The notes beneath the pieces were generated by a model that worked only from the letters and a program-made list of their open reading frames with translations, was not told where the DNA came from and did not search any database. Shown one piece after another: positions 52,292 to 61,014 of a stretch of 64,000 bases of DNA. The first letter of the stretch is position 1, and each line of letters begins with the position of its first letter. Origin of the DNA: Variovorax gracilis (GTDB taxonomy: Bacteria > Pseudomonadota > Gammaproteobacteria > Burkholderiales > Burkholderiaceae_C); contig NZ_JASZYF010000017.1 in the NCBI RefSeq assembly GCF_030317115.1, positions 1 to 64,000 on the forward strand, given 5' to 3'. The position numbers and the translations under genes are program-made.

Positions 52292-53680
52292 ATGAGGTCC
52301 GCCAGAGCATGGTTGATGGGACTGGTCCTCCTCGCCCTCGCGGCGGGAGGGGTCCAAGCCCAAGCCGTGCCTTCCGCCGCCCCCACCGGACAACCCGGCC
52401 GCGTCGTGCTGATGGATCTGGACGGCGCCATCGGCCCGGCCTCCGTCGACTACGTGCGCCGCGGGCTCAAGCTGGCCGCCGCGGAGAACGCCCGACTCGC
52501 AGTGATCCAGATCGACACGCCCGGCGGGCTGGATGCCTCGATGCGCAGCATCATCAAGCACATCCTCGCCTCGCCGGTTCCGGTGGCCGCCTACGTCGCG
52601 CCGAACGGGGCGCGCGCTGCGAGCGCGGGCACGTACATCCTCTACGCGAGCCATATCGCCGCCATGGCACCGGCCTCCAATCTCGGCGCCGCGACACCGG
52701 TCGCCATCGGCATGCCGACGCCTGCGGCGCCGGCCGGCAAGCCGGACAACTCCGGCAAGGGGCCGGAACAGCAAGGCGACGCGATGACGGCCAAGCGCCT
52801 CGCCGATGCATCCGCCTACATCCGCAGCCTCGCGCAACTGCGCGGGCGCAACGCGGACTGGGGCGAGCAGGCGGTGCGCGAATCCGTGAGCCTCTCGGCC
52901 CAGGAGGCGCTGCAGAAAAACGTCATTACCCTGATCGCCAAGGATGTGCCCGACCTGCTGAAGCAGGTGAACGGGCGCGAGGTCCGCACGGCCGAAGGCA
53001 ACGTGCGCCTGGCGACGCACAACGCCGAGCTGCTGGTGGTCGAGGCCGACTGGCGCAGCCGCCTGCTGTCGGTGATCACCGAGCCCAGCCTGGCGCTGAT
53101 CCTGCTGATGGTCGGTGTCTATGGCCTGCTCTTCGAATTCTCGAATCCCGGTTTCGTGCTGCCCGGCGTGGTGGGCGCGATCAGCCTCATGCTCGCGCTC
53201 TTCGGGCTCCAGATGCTGCCGATCAACTATGCGGGACTGGGGCTGATCCTGCTGGGCGTCGCCTTCCTCATCGCCGAGTCTTTCCTGCCGACCTTCGGCG
53301 TCCTGGGCGTCGGCGGCGTGGCAGCCTTCTCGATCGGCGCGCTGCTCCTGATCGACAACGACGTGCCCGGCTTCGGCGTCCCGCTCTGGCTCATCGGAAT
53401 GCTGGCGGTCGGCTCGGCCGTGTTCATCCTCGTGATCGGGAGCGTGGCCGCCAGGACGCGACGGCGTCCGGCAGCGGTCGGCGTCTCGACGCTGGTCGGA
53501 GCCACGGGTGAACTGGTCGAGTTCGCGAACGGCGAAGGCTGGGCGCAGATCCAGGGCGACTACTGGAAGGTGCGCGGCGCGGAGGGCCTGCGCCCCGGCC
53601 GGCGCATCCGCGTGACCCGGGTGCAGGGGCTCGCCTTGCAAGTGGCGGAGGAAATCCAGGAGAGCCCGGCCCGGGCGTGA
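52292..53680 (+). CDS. NfeD family membrane protease/scaffold protein
   Basis: A 462-residue NfeD1b-type protein. A signal peptide or first helix (residues 8-22) precedes a ClpP-like serine protease domain with IDTPGGLDASMR and the likely nucleophile Ser111 (RAASAGTYI). From about residue 255 come four membrane helices (for example LALILLMVGVYGLLFEFSNPGFVLPG), and the C-terminal OB-fold NfeD domain (GATGELVEF) follows. Archaeal homologues cleave the C-terminus of stomatin. The slipin gene follows after three bases, the standard nfeD-slipin operon. Confidence 0.94.
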   Translation: MRSARAWLMGLVLLALAAGGVQAQAVPSAAPTGQPGRVVLMDLDGAIGPASVDYVRRGLKLAAAENARLAVIQIDTPGGLDASMRSIIKHILASPVPVAAYVAPNGARAASAGTYILYASHIAAMAPASNLGAATPVAIGMPTPAAPAGKPDNSGKGPEQQGDAMTAKRLADASAYIRSLAQLRGRNADWGEQAVRESVSLSAQEALQKNVITLIAKDVPDLLKQVNGREVRTAEGNVRLATHNAELLVVEADWRSRLLSVITEPSLALILLMVGVYGLLFEFSNPGFVLPGVVGAISLMLALFGLQMLPINYAGLGLILLGVAFLIAESFLPTFGVLGVGGVAAFSIGALLLIDNDVPGFGVPLWLIGMLAVGSAVFILVIGSVAARTRRRPAAVGVSTLVGATGELVEFANGEGWAQIQGDYWKVRGAEGLRPGRRIRVTRVQGLALQVAEEIQESPARA

Positions 53681-53683
53681 CGC

Positions 53684-54469
53684 ATGTTCATCAACTTCAG
53701 CTTCGTGTTCATGGGCTTCGTCGTGCTCCTGGGCGCGATGCTCGCGGCGGCGTCGCTGCGTATCCTGCGCGAGTACGAGCGCGGCGTGGTGTTCCAGCTC
53801 GGGCGCTTCTGGAAAGTCAAGGGACCGGGGCTGGTGATCCTGATTCCCGGCATCCAGCAGATGGTGCGCGTAGGCCTGCGCGTGATGGTGCTCGACATTC
53901 CCAGCCAGGACCTGATCACCCGCGACAACGTCTCGGTGAAAGTGAACGCGGTGCTGTACTTCCGCGTCATCGATCCGGAGAAGGCCATCATCCAGGTCGA
54001 GAAGTACTTCGAGGCGACCAGCCAGCTCGCGCAGACCACGCTGCGCGCCGTGCTGGGCAAGCACGAGCTGGACGACCTGCTGGCCGAGCGGGAGCGTCTC
54101 AACCTCGACATCCAGAAGACGCTGGAGGCGCAGACCTTTGTCTGGGGCATCAAGGTGACCAACGTCGAGATCAAGCACGTGGACCTGAACGAAAACATGG
54201 TGCGCGCGATCGCGCGCCAGGCCGAAGCCGAGCGCGAGCGGCGCGCCAAGGTGATCCATGCCGAAGGCGAACTGCAGGCTTCGGTCAAGCTGGCGGAGGC
54301 GGCGGAGATCCTGGGCCGGCATCCGCAGGCGCTGCAGCTTCGCTATCTGGAAACGCTCACGGTGATCGCGGCCGACAAGAACTCGACCATCGTGTTCCCG
54401 CTGCCGGTGGACGTCATCGGGCCGCTGCTGCAGGGGATGAACCGCAAGCCCGGCACACCCGACGCCTGA
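53684..54469 (+). CDS. Slipin (stomatin-like SPFH-domain protein)
   Basis: A 261-residue membrane protein. An N-terminal hydrophobic hairpin (FVFMGFVVLLGAMLAAASL) is followed by an SPFH/band-7 domain (YERGVVFQLGRFWKVKGPGLVILIPGIQ), with DVPSQDLITRD-type and REITSQLAQTTLR-like segments, and by a coiled-coil tail (AEAERERRAKVIHAEGELQAS). Slipins assemble into membrane microdomains and are the partner substrate of NfeD proteases. The three-base gap to nfeD indicates translational coupling. Confidence 0.95.
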   Translation: MFINFSFVFMGFVVLLGAMLAAASLRILREYERGVVFQLGRFWKVKGPGLVILIPGIQQMVRVGLRVMVLDIPSQDLITRDNVSVKVNAVLYFRVIDPEKAIIQVEKYFEATSQLAQTTLRAVLGKHELDDLLAERERLNLDIQKTLEAQTFVWGIKVTNVEIKHVDLNENMVRAIARQAEAERERRAKVIHAEGELQASVKLAEAAEILGRHPQALQLRYLETLTVIAADKNSTIVFPLPVDVIGPLLQGMNRKPGTPDA

Positions 54470-54598
54470 CGAAGGGCCATAGCGTCTTGGTCAGCGTGAG
54501 GATGAAGCGCGTCTTGTTGGTAGTCCCCGCAGCCCAGGCTCTTGATGTCGCTGGTGAAGAAGGTGTAGCCGATGGCGGTCTTGCGCGCCGGCCGCACC
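54470..54598 (-). pseudogene. Possible frameshifted remnant of a beta-barrel C-terminus
   Basis: On the minus strand, translation gives RKTAIGYTFFTSDIKSLG, then, after a one-base shift, GTTNKTRFILTLTKTLWPF. The alternating aromatic/polar pattern and the terminal Phe are what outer-membrane beta-barrel ends look like. No start or upstream part is present in this short gap. This is pattern reading only. Confidence 0.25.
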
Positions 54599-54601
54599 TC
54601 T

Positions 54602-55522
54602 TCAACGGACGAACGCGTCCAGGCCCTGCACGAGCCGCCCGGCGAGGCGTGGCTGCCTGAGCTGTTCCAGCCACCAGTCCAGCGCGCGGCCCTCATGCTC
54701 GCCGCGCCAGGCGACGTAGAGGATGTTGGGCTCGCGCGGGTCGGCGGTCTGCTTCTCGACCAGTTCGCCGCGCTGGAGCAGCGCAGCGACGCGCTGCCGT
54801 GGCAGCCAGCCGACGCCGAGGCCTTCGCGCTGCGCGAGGATCTTCGCGTGCATGGTCGGCACAGCCAGCGTCGCCTGGCCGCCGTGGGTACCGTAGGCAC
54901 TGCCCTCGGTGCTTCGCGAGGTGTCTGCGACAACCACGGCGCGGTGGCCCGTGAGGAGGTCGCGGCCCAGCGGCTCCTTCGCCTGCGCGAGCGGATGCCG
55001 CGGCGAAACGGCGAACACCCAATCCATCACGCCGAGCTCGAACCAGCGCAGGTCCTGGATGGATGGAGGCTCGTTGGTCGCGCCGACGACGATGTCGGCA
55101 CGGCCGTCCCGTAGCGCCTCCCAGGTGCCTCTGAGGACTTCGTGGGTCACGCGCAGAGGGACGCCGGACTCCAGCGCATCGAAGGCGGTGATGACCGGCA
55201 GCAGCGACTCGAACTCGATGACTTCATCCGTCACGATCCACAGGCGATCCTCCCAGCCGCTGGCAACCTGCCGAACGCGCTGCGAGAGCCGCGACACGTC
55301 CACCGCCAGCCTTGCCGCTTCCTGTGCAAGGAGCTGTCCCGCAGGGGTGAGCTGCAAGCGGTATCGGCGCCGGTCGAACAGCAGCGCGTCGAATTTCTCT
55401 TCCAGCTGCCGTGCGGCATGGGAGATCGTCGAAGGTGCCTTGCCCAGCCGCGCAGCGGCGCGCGAGAGGCTGCCACTCTCCCGAATGGCCTCCAGCAGCG
55501 CGAGTTCGTCTTCTGACAGCAT
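54602..55522 (-). CDS. LysR-family transcriptional regulator
   Basis: A 306-residue LTTR. Residues 1-60 form the helix-turn-helix (LALLEAIRESGSLSRAAARLGKAPSTISHAARQLEEKFDALLFDR). The rest is an effector-binding domain (VTDEVIEFESLLPVITAFD... GVGWLPRQRVAAL). The start at 55522 has GAGG upstream; an in-frame start at 55573 would add 17 residues. It is divergent from the SDR gene and probably controls it. The ligand is unknown. Confidence 0.92.
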   Translation of the reverse strand: MLSEDELALLEAIRESGSLSRAAARLGKAPSTISHAARQLEEKFDALLFDRRRYRLQLTPAGQLLAQEAARLAVDVSRLSQRVRQVASGWEDRLWIVTDEVIEFESLLPVITAFDALESGVPLRVTHEVLRGTWEALRDGRADIVVGATNEPPSIQDLRWFELGVMDWVFAVSPRHPLAQAKEPLGRDLLTGHRAVVVADTSRSTEGSAYGTHGGQATLAVPTMHAKILAQREGLGVGWLPRQRVAALLQRGELVEKQTADPREPNILYVAWRGEHEGRALDWWLEQLRQPRLAGRLVQGLDAFVR

Positions 55523-55568
55523 CGTCGTTTCCTCGAACAAGTTCGCCGGAATCATGGCATGGCGAGCC

Positions 55569-55596
55569 CACATGTTCGATTTCTTCGCACATGTTC
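55569..55596. promoter_or_regulatory. Direct repeats in the LysR/SDR divergent region
   Basis: CACATGTTC occurs at 55569 and 55588, 19 bases apart, in the 157-base region between the regulator and the SDR gene. The spacing of nearly two helical turns fits a LysR-type operator. Confidence 0.35.
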
Positions 55597-55679
55597 ATCG
55601 CGGGGGCGGTACGTCAAGGGGCCCTCGAAAGCGGACCATTCACATCACGGTAATCCACCGCAACCCATTGGAGTCCACC

Positions 55680-56429
55680 ATGAATCGCTTTCAAGACAAG
55701 ACAGTCCTCGTCACCGGCGGCACGAGCGGTATCGGCCTGGCTGCCGCCAAGGCCTTCGCCGCCGAAGGCGCACGCGTCATCGTCACCGGCCGCGACGCCG
55801 CGGCGCTCGAAAGGGCGCAGGCCGAACTCGGCCCTCGCGCCCTGGCCATCCGCAACGATGCGGGCGCTCCGGCATCGGCGAAGGAGCTTGCCGCGACACT
55901 CTCCGGTCATGGCGTGACGCTCAACGCCGTCTTCCTCAACGCGGGCATCGCCCGGTTCGCCGGCCTGGCGGACGTGACCGAAGCCTTCTGGGACGAGGCC
56001 TTCGACATCAACGTCAAGGGCGTCTTCTTCCAGATCCAGGCGCTGACCCCGCTGCTGGACCCGGGCGCTTCGATCGTGATCAACGGCTCGATCAACGCGC
56101 ACATCGGCATGCCGAATTCCTCGGTCTACGCCGCGAGCAAGGCGGCGGTCATCTCGCTGGCGAAGACGCTGTCGGCCGAACTGCTGCCTCTGGGTGCGCG
56201 GGTCAATGTGGTCAGCCCCGGGCCGGTTCAAACGCCGCTCTACGGCAAGCTGGGCCTCGATTCGGCGACGCTGGAAGCCACCGCCGCGCAGATCCAGGCG
56301 CAGGTGCCGCTGGGCCGCTTCGGCACGCCGGATGAAATTGCGTCCACCGTGCTGCACTTGTCGGCGCCGGAGTCCGCTTTCATCGTCGGCACCGAAATCA
56401 TCGTCGATGGCGGCATGAGCCAGCTCTGA
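55680..56429 (+). CDS. SDR family NAD(P)-dependent oxidoreductase
   Basis: A 249-residue classical short-chain dehydrogenase. It has the nucleotide motif TGGTSGIG (residues 12-19), NAG at LNAGIAR, the catalytic serine in INGSINAH, YxxxK in VYAASKAAV and PG at SPGPVQTPL. NADP(H) preference is suggested by the Arg in TGRD. GGAG precedes the start at 55680. The substrate is unknown; proximity and opposite orientation suggest that the LysR protein is its regulator. Confidence 0.94.
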   Translation: MNRFQDKTVLVTGGTSGIGLAAAKAFAAEGARVIVTGRDAAALERAQAELGPRALAIRNDAGAPASAKELAATLSGHGVTLNAVFLNAGIARFAGLADVTEAFWDEAFDINVKGVFFQIQALTPLLDPGASIVINGSINAHIGMPNSSVYAASKAAVISLAKTLSAELLPLGARVNVVSPGPVQTPLYGKLGLDSATLEATAAQIQAQVPLGRFGTPDEIASTVLHLSAPESAFIVGTEIIVDGGMSQL

Positions 56430-56502
56430 TCGGCAGGCGCCGGTGCGAGCCCGTGCGTGGCAAGATGAACCCGTCATCGTTACTGCCCCCCGGGCTCTTC
56501 GC

Positions 56503-57477
56503 ATGCTCATCAACTGCGTCGTCTACGAGGACGGCACCAAGCTCGCCGACATTCCCGTCTCTAAGATCAGCGAATATCTCTCGTTGCCGGGCTGCTTCGT
56601 CTGGGTCGCGCTGCACGACGCAACGGCCGAGGAACTGGCCGAACTGCAGGCCGAGTTCGGCCTGCACCCGCTGGCGGTCGAGGATGCCCAGCATGGCCAT
56701 CAGCGGCCGAAGGTCGAGGAGTACGAGGATTCCCTGTTCGCCGTCATGCATCTGTTGGAGCCCGGAGGCTCGGAGACGTCAAGGCTGAACATCGGCGAGA
56801 TCGATGTCTTCGTGGGGCACAACTATGTGGTGTCGGTTCGCAATCGCAGCGAGCACGGCTTCGTCGAGGTGCGCGAGCGCTGCGAGCGGGAGCCCGACTT
56901 GCTCCGGCATGGCCCGGGTTTCGTGCTCTACGCGCTGATGGACGCGGTGGTCGATCGCTACTTTCCGATCATCGATGCCTTCGAGGTCGAGATCGAAACC
57001 ATCGAGCAGCGCATCCTCACCAAGGGCGCGGCGCGCGAGAGCATCAAGCGGCTGTACGACCTGAAGCAGCGCCTCACTGTGCTCAAGCACGCGGTCGCTC
57101 CGCTGCTCGAAGGCGCCAGCAAGCTCCACGGTGGGCGGGTGCCGCAGATCTGCCTGGGATCGCAGGCCTACTTTCGCGACGTCATCGATCATCTCGGCCG
57201 CATCAATGCCTCCATCGATGCCATCCGGGACTCGATCGGCACGGCGATCCAGGTCAACCTCTCGATGGTCACGATCGAGGACGGCGAGGTCACCAAGCGC
57301 CTGGCGGCCTGGGCCGCCATCTTCGCGGTGTGCACCGCGTTCGCAGGCATCTGGGGCATGAACTTCAAGAACATGCCGGAGCTGGACTGGCGCTACGGCT
57401 ACGCTGCCGCGCTGGCGCTCATCATCGGCTGCTGCGGCTACCTCTACTACCGCTTCAGGCGCGCGGGTTGGGTCTGA
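56503..57477 (+). CDS. corA: CorA-family divalent metal ion transporter
   Basis: A 324-residue Mg2+/Co2+/Ni2+ channel-type transporter. A long cytoplasmic domain with EIDVFVGHNYVVSVRN and coiled helices is followed by two C-terminal helices. The selectivity motif GMN lies between them in AFAGIWGMNFKNMPELDWRYGY, the expected Gly-Met-Asn plus acidic loop. The start at 56503 lacks a clear ribosome site; the upstream frame to 56443 adds 20 residues. The GMN motif identifies the family beyond doubt, but the preferred metal is not fixed. Confidence 0.94.
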   Translation: MLINCVVYEDGTKLADIPVSKISEYLSLPGCFVWVALHDATAEELAELQAEFGLHPLAVEDAQHGHQRPKVEEYEDSLFAVMHLLEPGGSETSRLNIGEIDVFVGHNYVVSVRNRSEHGFVEVRERCEREPDLLRHGPGFVLYALMDAVVDRYFPIIDAFEVEIETIEQRILTKGAARESIKRLYDLKQRLTVLKHAVAPLLEGASKLHGGRVPQICLGSQAYFRDVIDHLGRINASIDAIRDSIGTAIQVNLSMVTIEDGEVTKRLAAWAAIFAVCTAFAGIWGMNFKNMPELDWRYGYAAALALIIGCCGYLYYRFRRAGWV

Positions 57478-57495
57478 GCAGCCCGCGCCCCGCAT

Positions 57496-57750
57496 TCAGC
57501 GAGGCGGTGCGGGCGTGAAGACGAGCCGGCCATCCGGTGTGCGCTGGCACATGCCGTCGATGGGCTCGCCGCGCCGGCCCACGATCTGCACGGCGGCACC
57601 TTCCTGGCGGCCTTCGCAAGCCTTCATGAATTCAGGCGGCGGTGGTGGCCGTCCTTCGTGATGGTGGGGAGGCGGCGGTGGCGGCGGCATCACGCAGCCC
57701 TGAAGAAGGGCGACAAGGGCCGGCAGGCCCCATCCCTGGGTTCGGTTCAT
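57496..57750 (-). CDS. Small proline/histidine-rich lipoprotein
   Basis: An 84-residue protein with a lipobox (LVALLQGC, cysteine at residue 19). The mature part begins with MPPPPPPPHHHEGRPPPPPEF. This Pro/His-rich tract could bind metal ions. Two later cysteines may form a disulfide. It lies between corA and the two-component system, on the strand of the latter, with its start 55 bases beyond the response regulator's stop. I recognise no family. The composition is shared with the sensor kinase's periplasmic loop. Confidence 0.7.
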   Translation of the reverse strand: MNRTQGWGLPALVALLQGCVMPPPPPPPHHHEGRPPPPPEFMKACEGRQEGAAVQIVGRRGEPIDGMCQRTPDGRLVFTPAPPR

Positions 57751-57805
57751 CTGGAATCTCCTTGTGGCCGATGGTCGCTGGCAACTTCGGAGGAATATGG
57801 GAGCT

Positions 57806-58486
57806 TCAGGCGCCGGGTTCTTCGAAGGCGAAGCCGACGCCGTAGACAGAGCGGATCCAGTCGTGTGCCGTTCCGGCGGCGGCCAGCTTGCGGCGCAGGT
57901 TCTTGATGTGGCTGTCCACCGCGCGCTCGGTCACGTCGGCGGTGTCCTCGTAGGCGAGGTCCAGCAGTTGCGAACGCGAGAAGATCCGGCCCGGCTGCCG
58001 CGACAGCACCTGGAGCAGCCTGAATTCGAGGCGGGTCAGGCTCAGCGGTGAACCGTCGAGGGTTGCGCGCCACTGCGCGTCGTCCAGCAGCAGCCGCTTC
58101 TGGATCGATGGCGATGCATCGCCAGCGAGGCTGCGACGGAGCACGGCACGCACGCGCGCCACCACCTCGCGCGGCGAAAAGGGCTTGCACACGTAGTCGT
58201 CGGCGCCGAGTTCGAGTCCGAGCAGGCGATCGACTTCCTCGATGCGGGCGGTGAGCATGATGACCGGATGGGCCGTATGCTGCCGCGCCCGCTCGAGCAC
58301 CGACATCCCGTCCAGTCGCGGCAGCATGATGTCGAGCAGCGTGAGATCTGGCGGATCCGCGACCATGCGTTCGAGGGCGCTCTCGCCGTCGGCCACGCGC
58401 TCCGTGTCGTAGCCCGCGTGCCGCAGGTAGTCCACGAGCACCGAAGCAATGTCGTCCTCGTCCTCGACGACCAGGATGCGGGTCAT
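57806..58486 (-). CDS. OmpR/PhoB-family response regulator
   Basis: A 226-residue regulator. The receiver domain (residues 1-118) contains the acidic pair near VVEDEDD, the phosphoacceptor Asp52 (LLDIMLP), Thr81-type and Lys near YVCKPF. The DNA-binding domain (about 130-226) has the winged-helix pattern LTRLEFRLLQVLSRQPGRIFSRSQLLDLAYEDTADVTERAVDSHIKNLRRKL. Its ATG overlaps the kinase stop by four bases (ATGA in the direction of transcription), so it is transcribed after the kinase. Targets are probably envelope-stress or metal genes. Confidence 0.95.
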   Translation of the reverse strand: MTRILVVEDEDDIASVLVDYLRHAGYDTERVADGESALERMVADPPDLTLLDIMLPRLDGMSVLERARQHTAHPVIMLTARIEEVDRLLGLELGADDYVCKPFSPREVVARVRAVLRRSLAGDASPSIQKRLLLDDAQWRATLDGSPLSLTRLEFRLLQVLSRQPGRIFSRSQLLDLAYEDTADVTERAVDSHIKNLRRKLAAAGTAHDWIRSVYGVGFAFEEPGA

Positions 58487-60012
58487 GCCGTGCCCTCCAG
58501 CGGCAGCGTCAATGTGATGCGCAACCCGCCGAGTGCCGACGGCGCTGCGTCGATCGAACCTCCGTGCGCCTCGATGGTGGCGCGGCAGATCGCCAGCCCG
58601 AGTCCGGAGCCGCCCAGTGCGCGGTTGCGCGATGCGTCGCCGCGAAACAGGCGTTCGAACAGGCGCGGGAGTTCGGCGGGCGCGACGCCGGGCGCGCTGT
58701 CGTCGAACTGAAGCACCAGCCGCTGCGCGCCGGGGCTGCCGTCGATGTGTGCGTCGATTCGCAGGCGGCCGCCACTGTCCGTGTACGACAGCGTGTTCTC
58801 GATCAGGTTCATGAAAGCCTGGTGCAGCCGGCGCGCTTCGCCGTGCACCAGCGGCTGATGATCGGCCGCCAGTACGTCGAGGGCGCCTGCGTCGAGCAGG
58901 ATTGCGCGTTGCGCGAAGCGTTCGCGCGTGAGCGCCAGCGCCTCTTTCAGCAGCGCCAGCGGAAACACCGTCGCGAAGGGCGGCGCCGCATCGTCCTGTT
59001 CGCGCATGCTGCTGCGCAGGTCGTCGACGAGTTGCCCGAGCCGCATCACCTGCCTGTGCAATCGGAGCGCGGTCTTGTCGTCGAAGCTGCGCACGCCGTC
59101 CTGCAGCGCCTCGATCTCGGCACGCATCGCGGCCAGCGGCGTGCGCAGCTCGTGAGCGACGTCGGCCAGCCACGCGCGGCGCGAAGCCTCGATGTGGTCG
59201 AGGCGCTCTGCCATGTCGTTGAAGGTGCGGCCCAGCAGGGCGAGTTCGTCGTGTCCATGCACGGGCACGCGTGCGTCCAGACGTCCTTGCGCGACGCTTT
59301 GCGCGCCCTGCGTGAGTGCGTCGATGCGCGCAAACCACCGGCGCGCCAGCAGCCATGACAACAGCAGCGCGATGGCGAGGCCGGCCACGCCTGTCCAGAT
59401 GACGAAGCTCGACTGCCGTGCGACGAAAGCGCGGTCGGCGTCGCTCTCCAGCCCCTGGAGCGGCGCGAGAAGGAGGGTGCCGATGAGCCGATCGACGTCT
59501 CGCAGCGGGAGCCGGGCGGCGATCGACGGGTCGACCCTGGCGCCGGCCACCCAGCCACCTTTGGCGTCGACGAGGCCCAGGCGCTGGTAGACGGAATCCG
59601 GATTGCCGCGGGGGCCGCCGGACGCGTCCGGCGGCGGGGGCGGAGGCGGCATGCGGCGCGAAGGAAGCAGGTCGGGCGGCGGACCGGGCGGAGGCCCTCC
59701 CGCATCACGGGGCGGCGGGCCGCCTTGCCACGAAGGCGGCCGCATGTCTCGCATCGGGCCGAACCCGCCCATCTGCACGTCATGCCACGCGGCCGGGTCG
59801 TGCCGCAGGGTGTCCCAGTTGCCCTTCTCCGCGTGATGCTTCTTGAGCAGCTCGGCGAGCCAGTCCATGCGTCGGATCTCGATCTCCGCGACGTACGGTC
59901 CGAGCCCTCGTTGCAGGCCGAGGCGCGAGAAGCCCGCGAAGATCAGCAGCAGTGCCAGCAGCAGCACCGCCAGCGCGAGGAAGATCTTTCGAAACAGCGT
60001 CAGGCGGGGCAT
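58483..60012 (-). CDS. Sensor histidine kinase (BaeS/PfeS-like)
   Basis: A 509-residue membrane kinase. TM1 (residues 8-30) and TM2 (about 205-230) flank a periplasmic sensor with a long Pro/Gly tract (GGPPPRDAGGPPPGPPP and MPPPPPPPD). A HAMP linker follows, then the H box DVAHELRTPLAAMRAEIEAL (His287), N box NLIENTLSY, G1 DSAPGVAP and G2 GGSGLGLAI. The start at 60012 is chosen for its distance to TM1; GTG 60060 and ATG 60048 are alternatives. No ribosome site decides it. The kinase is followed by its regulator. Confidence 0.93.
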   Translation of the reverse strand: MPRLTLFRKIFLALAVLLLALLLIFAGFSRLGLQRGLGPYVAEIEIRRMDWLAELLKKHHAEKGNWDTLRHDPAAWHDVQMGGFGPMRDMRPPSWQGGPPPRDAGGPPPGPPPDLLPSRRMPPPPPPPDASGGPRGNPDSVYQRLGLVDAKGGWVAGARVDPSIAARLPLRDVDRLIGTLLLAPLQGLESDADRAFVARQSSFVIWTGVAGLAIALLLSWLLARRWFARIDALTQGAQSVAQGRLDARVPVHGHDELALLGRTFNDMAERLDHIEASRRAWLADVAHELRTPLAAMRAEIEALQDGVRSFDDKTALRLHRQVMRLGQLVDDLRSSMREQDDAAPPFATVFPLALLKEALALTRERFAQRAILLDAGALDVLAADHQPLVHGEARRLHQAFMNLIENTLSYTDSGGRLRIDAHIDGSPGAQRLVLQFDDSAPGVAPAELPRLFERLFRGDASRNRALGGSGLGLAICRATIEAHGGSIDAAPSALGGLRITLTLPLEGTA

Positions 60013-60066
60013 GGTGGCGGCGGGCGGGCGAGCCGCATTGTGCGGCATGCCTGCGGGCACGGCCGG

Positions 60067-60930
60067 TCAGGCGGCGATCGCGATGGCGATGTTCGCGCTG
60101 TAGCCGCTGGTGGCGTCGCCGCTGAAGTTCACCATCTCGAGCGAGGTGCCGTCGCTGAACACGTTGTCCGTTGCGAAACTGATCGCGTTCAGGTTGGCCA
60201 CGCTCTGCGAATAGCCGGCGGCACTGTTGTAGATGGCGCGCAGCGTCTCCGTCGGAAAGGCGAGCTGCGTGGTCTTCACCTTGCTGCCCGCCGACTTGGC
60301 ATTCGACAGGCTCGGGTAGATCTCCAGGTGCATGTGCGGCATGCGCCCTGCGTAGCAGCCGGGCACGACGGTGATGAAACTGACCGTGCCGTTCGCGTCC
60401 GTCTCCTGTACGCCGCGCAAGTGGTTGTCGGCGAGGCTTTGAGTGGTGTAGACCGAGTAGGTGCCTTCGCGCGTGCAGTGCCACAGATAGATGGCGTAGC
60501 CGGCCAGCGGCGCGCAACTGGTCCTGGTGTTGGTGAGCGTGATGGTGAGTGTCAGCGGCGCGCCGCCGACCTGGGCCGTGCCGCCGATGTTCGTGCGGAT
60601 GTCTGAGCGCACGATGCCGGAGAGGGCGAGCACGTTGTAGCTGTTGTTGCCGGCGTTCGAGCCGTCGGCGGGGTAGGGGCCCTCTGTCTCCTCGGGCACC
60701 ACCTGGCAGGTACTGGAAGTCGTGGCCGCGTCGGTGGTGGTGCCGGTGGTCGCCGCCGTGGTGGCCGCGGTGGAGGCGGAGGTGGTCATGATCGGCGCCA
60801 GCGTCGAAGTCGAGGAGGTGCCGCTGCTGCCCCCGCCGCCGCATCCGCCCAACGCATACAAGCCCAGCGAACCGAGCGCGCCCAGCACGTGACGTCTGGT
60901 GCCGTCGGTCGGTGGTGAATCCTTTTCCAT
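60067..60930 (-). CDS. Exported intradiol ring-cleavage dioxygenase-like lipoprotein
   Basis: A 287-residue protein with an N-terminal TRRHVLGALGSLGLYALGGC, a twin-arginine-like signal with a lipobox cysteine, then a Ser/Thr-rich linker. The C-terminal domain (about 74-260) has the intradiol dioxygenase pattern: VPEETEGPYPAD, YLWHCTREGTYSVY, LRGVQETDANGTVSF and CYAGRMPHMHLEIYP, in which Tyr and His residues can serve as Fe(III) ligands. Such exported proteins are annotated as 'intradiol ring-cleavage dioxygenase' but their substrates are unknown. AGGAGA precedes the ATG. It is monocistronic. Confidence 0.88.
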   Translation of the reverse strand: MEKDSPPTDGTRRHVLGALGSLGLYALGGCGGGGSSGTSSTSTLAPIMTTSASTAATTAATTGTTTDAATTSSTCQVVPEETEGPYPADGSNAGNNSYNVLALSGIVRSDIRTNIGGTAQVGGAPLTLTITLTNTRTSCAPLAGYAIYLWHCTREGTYSVYTTQSLADNHLRGVQETDANGTVSFITVVPGCYAGRMPHMHLEIYPSLSNAKSAGSKVKTTQLAFPTETLRAIYNSAAGYSQSVANLNAISFATDNVFSDGTSLEMVNFSGDATSGYSANIAIAIAA

Positions 60931-61014
60931 CTGAGTTTCTCCTGCGCGGAACGCGCGAAATTCGCGATGGGCCGACTGTGCGTGGCGATCTGGGAGAAAA
61001 CTTGTGCAAAGGCC

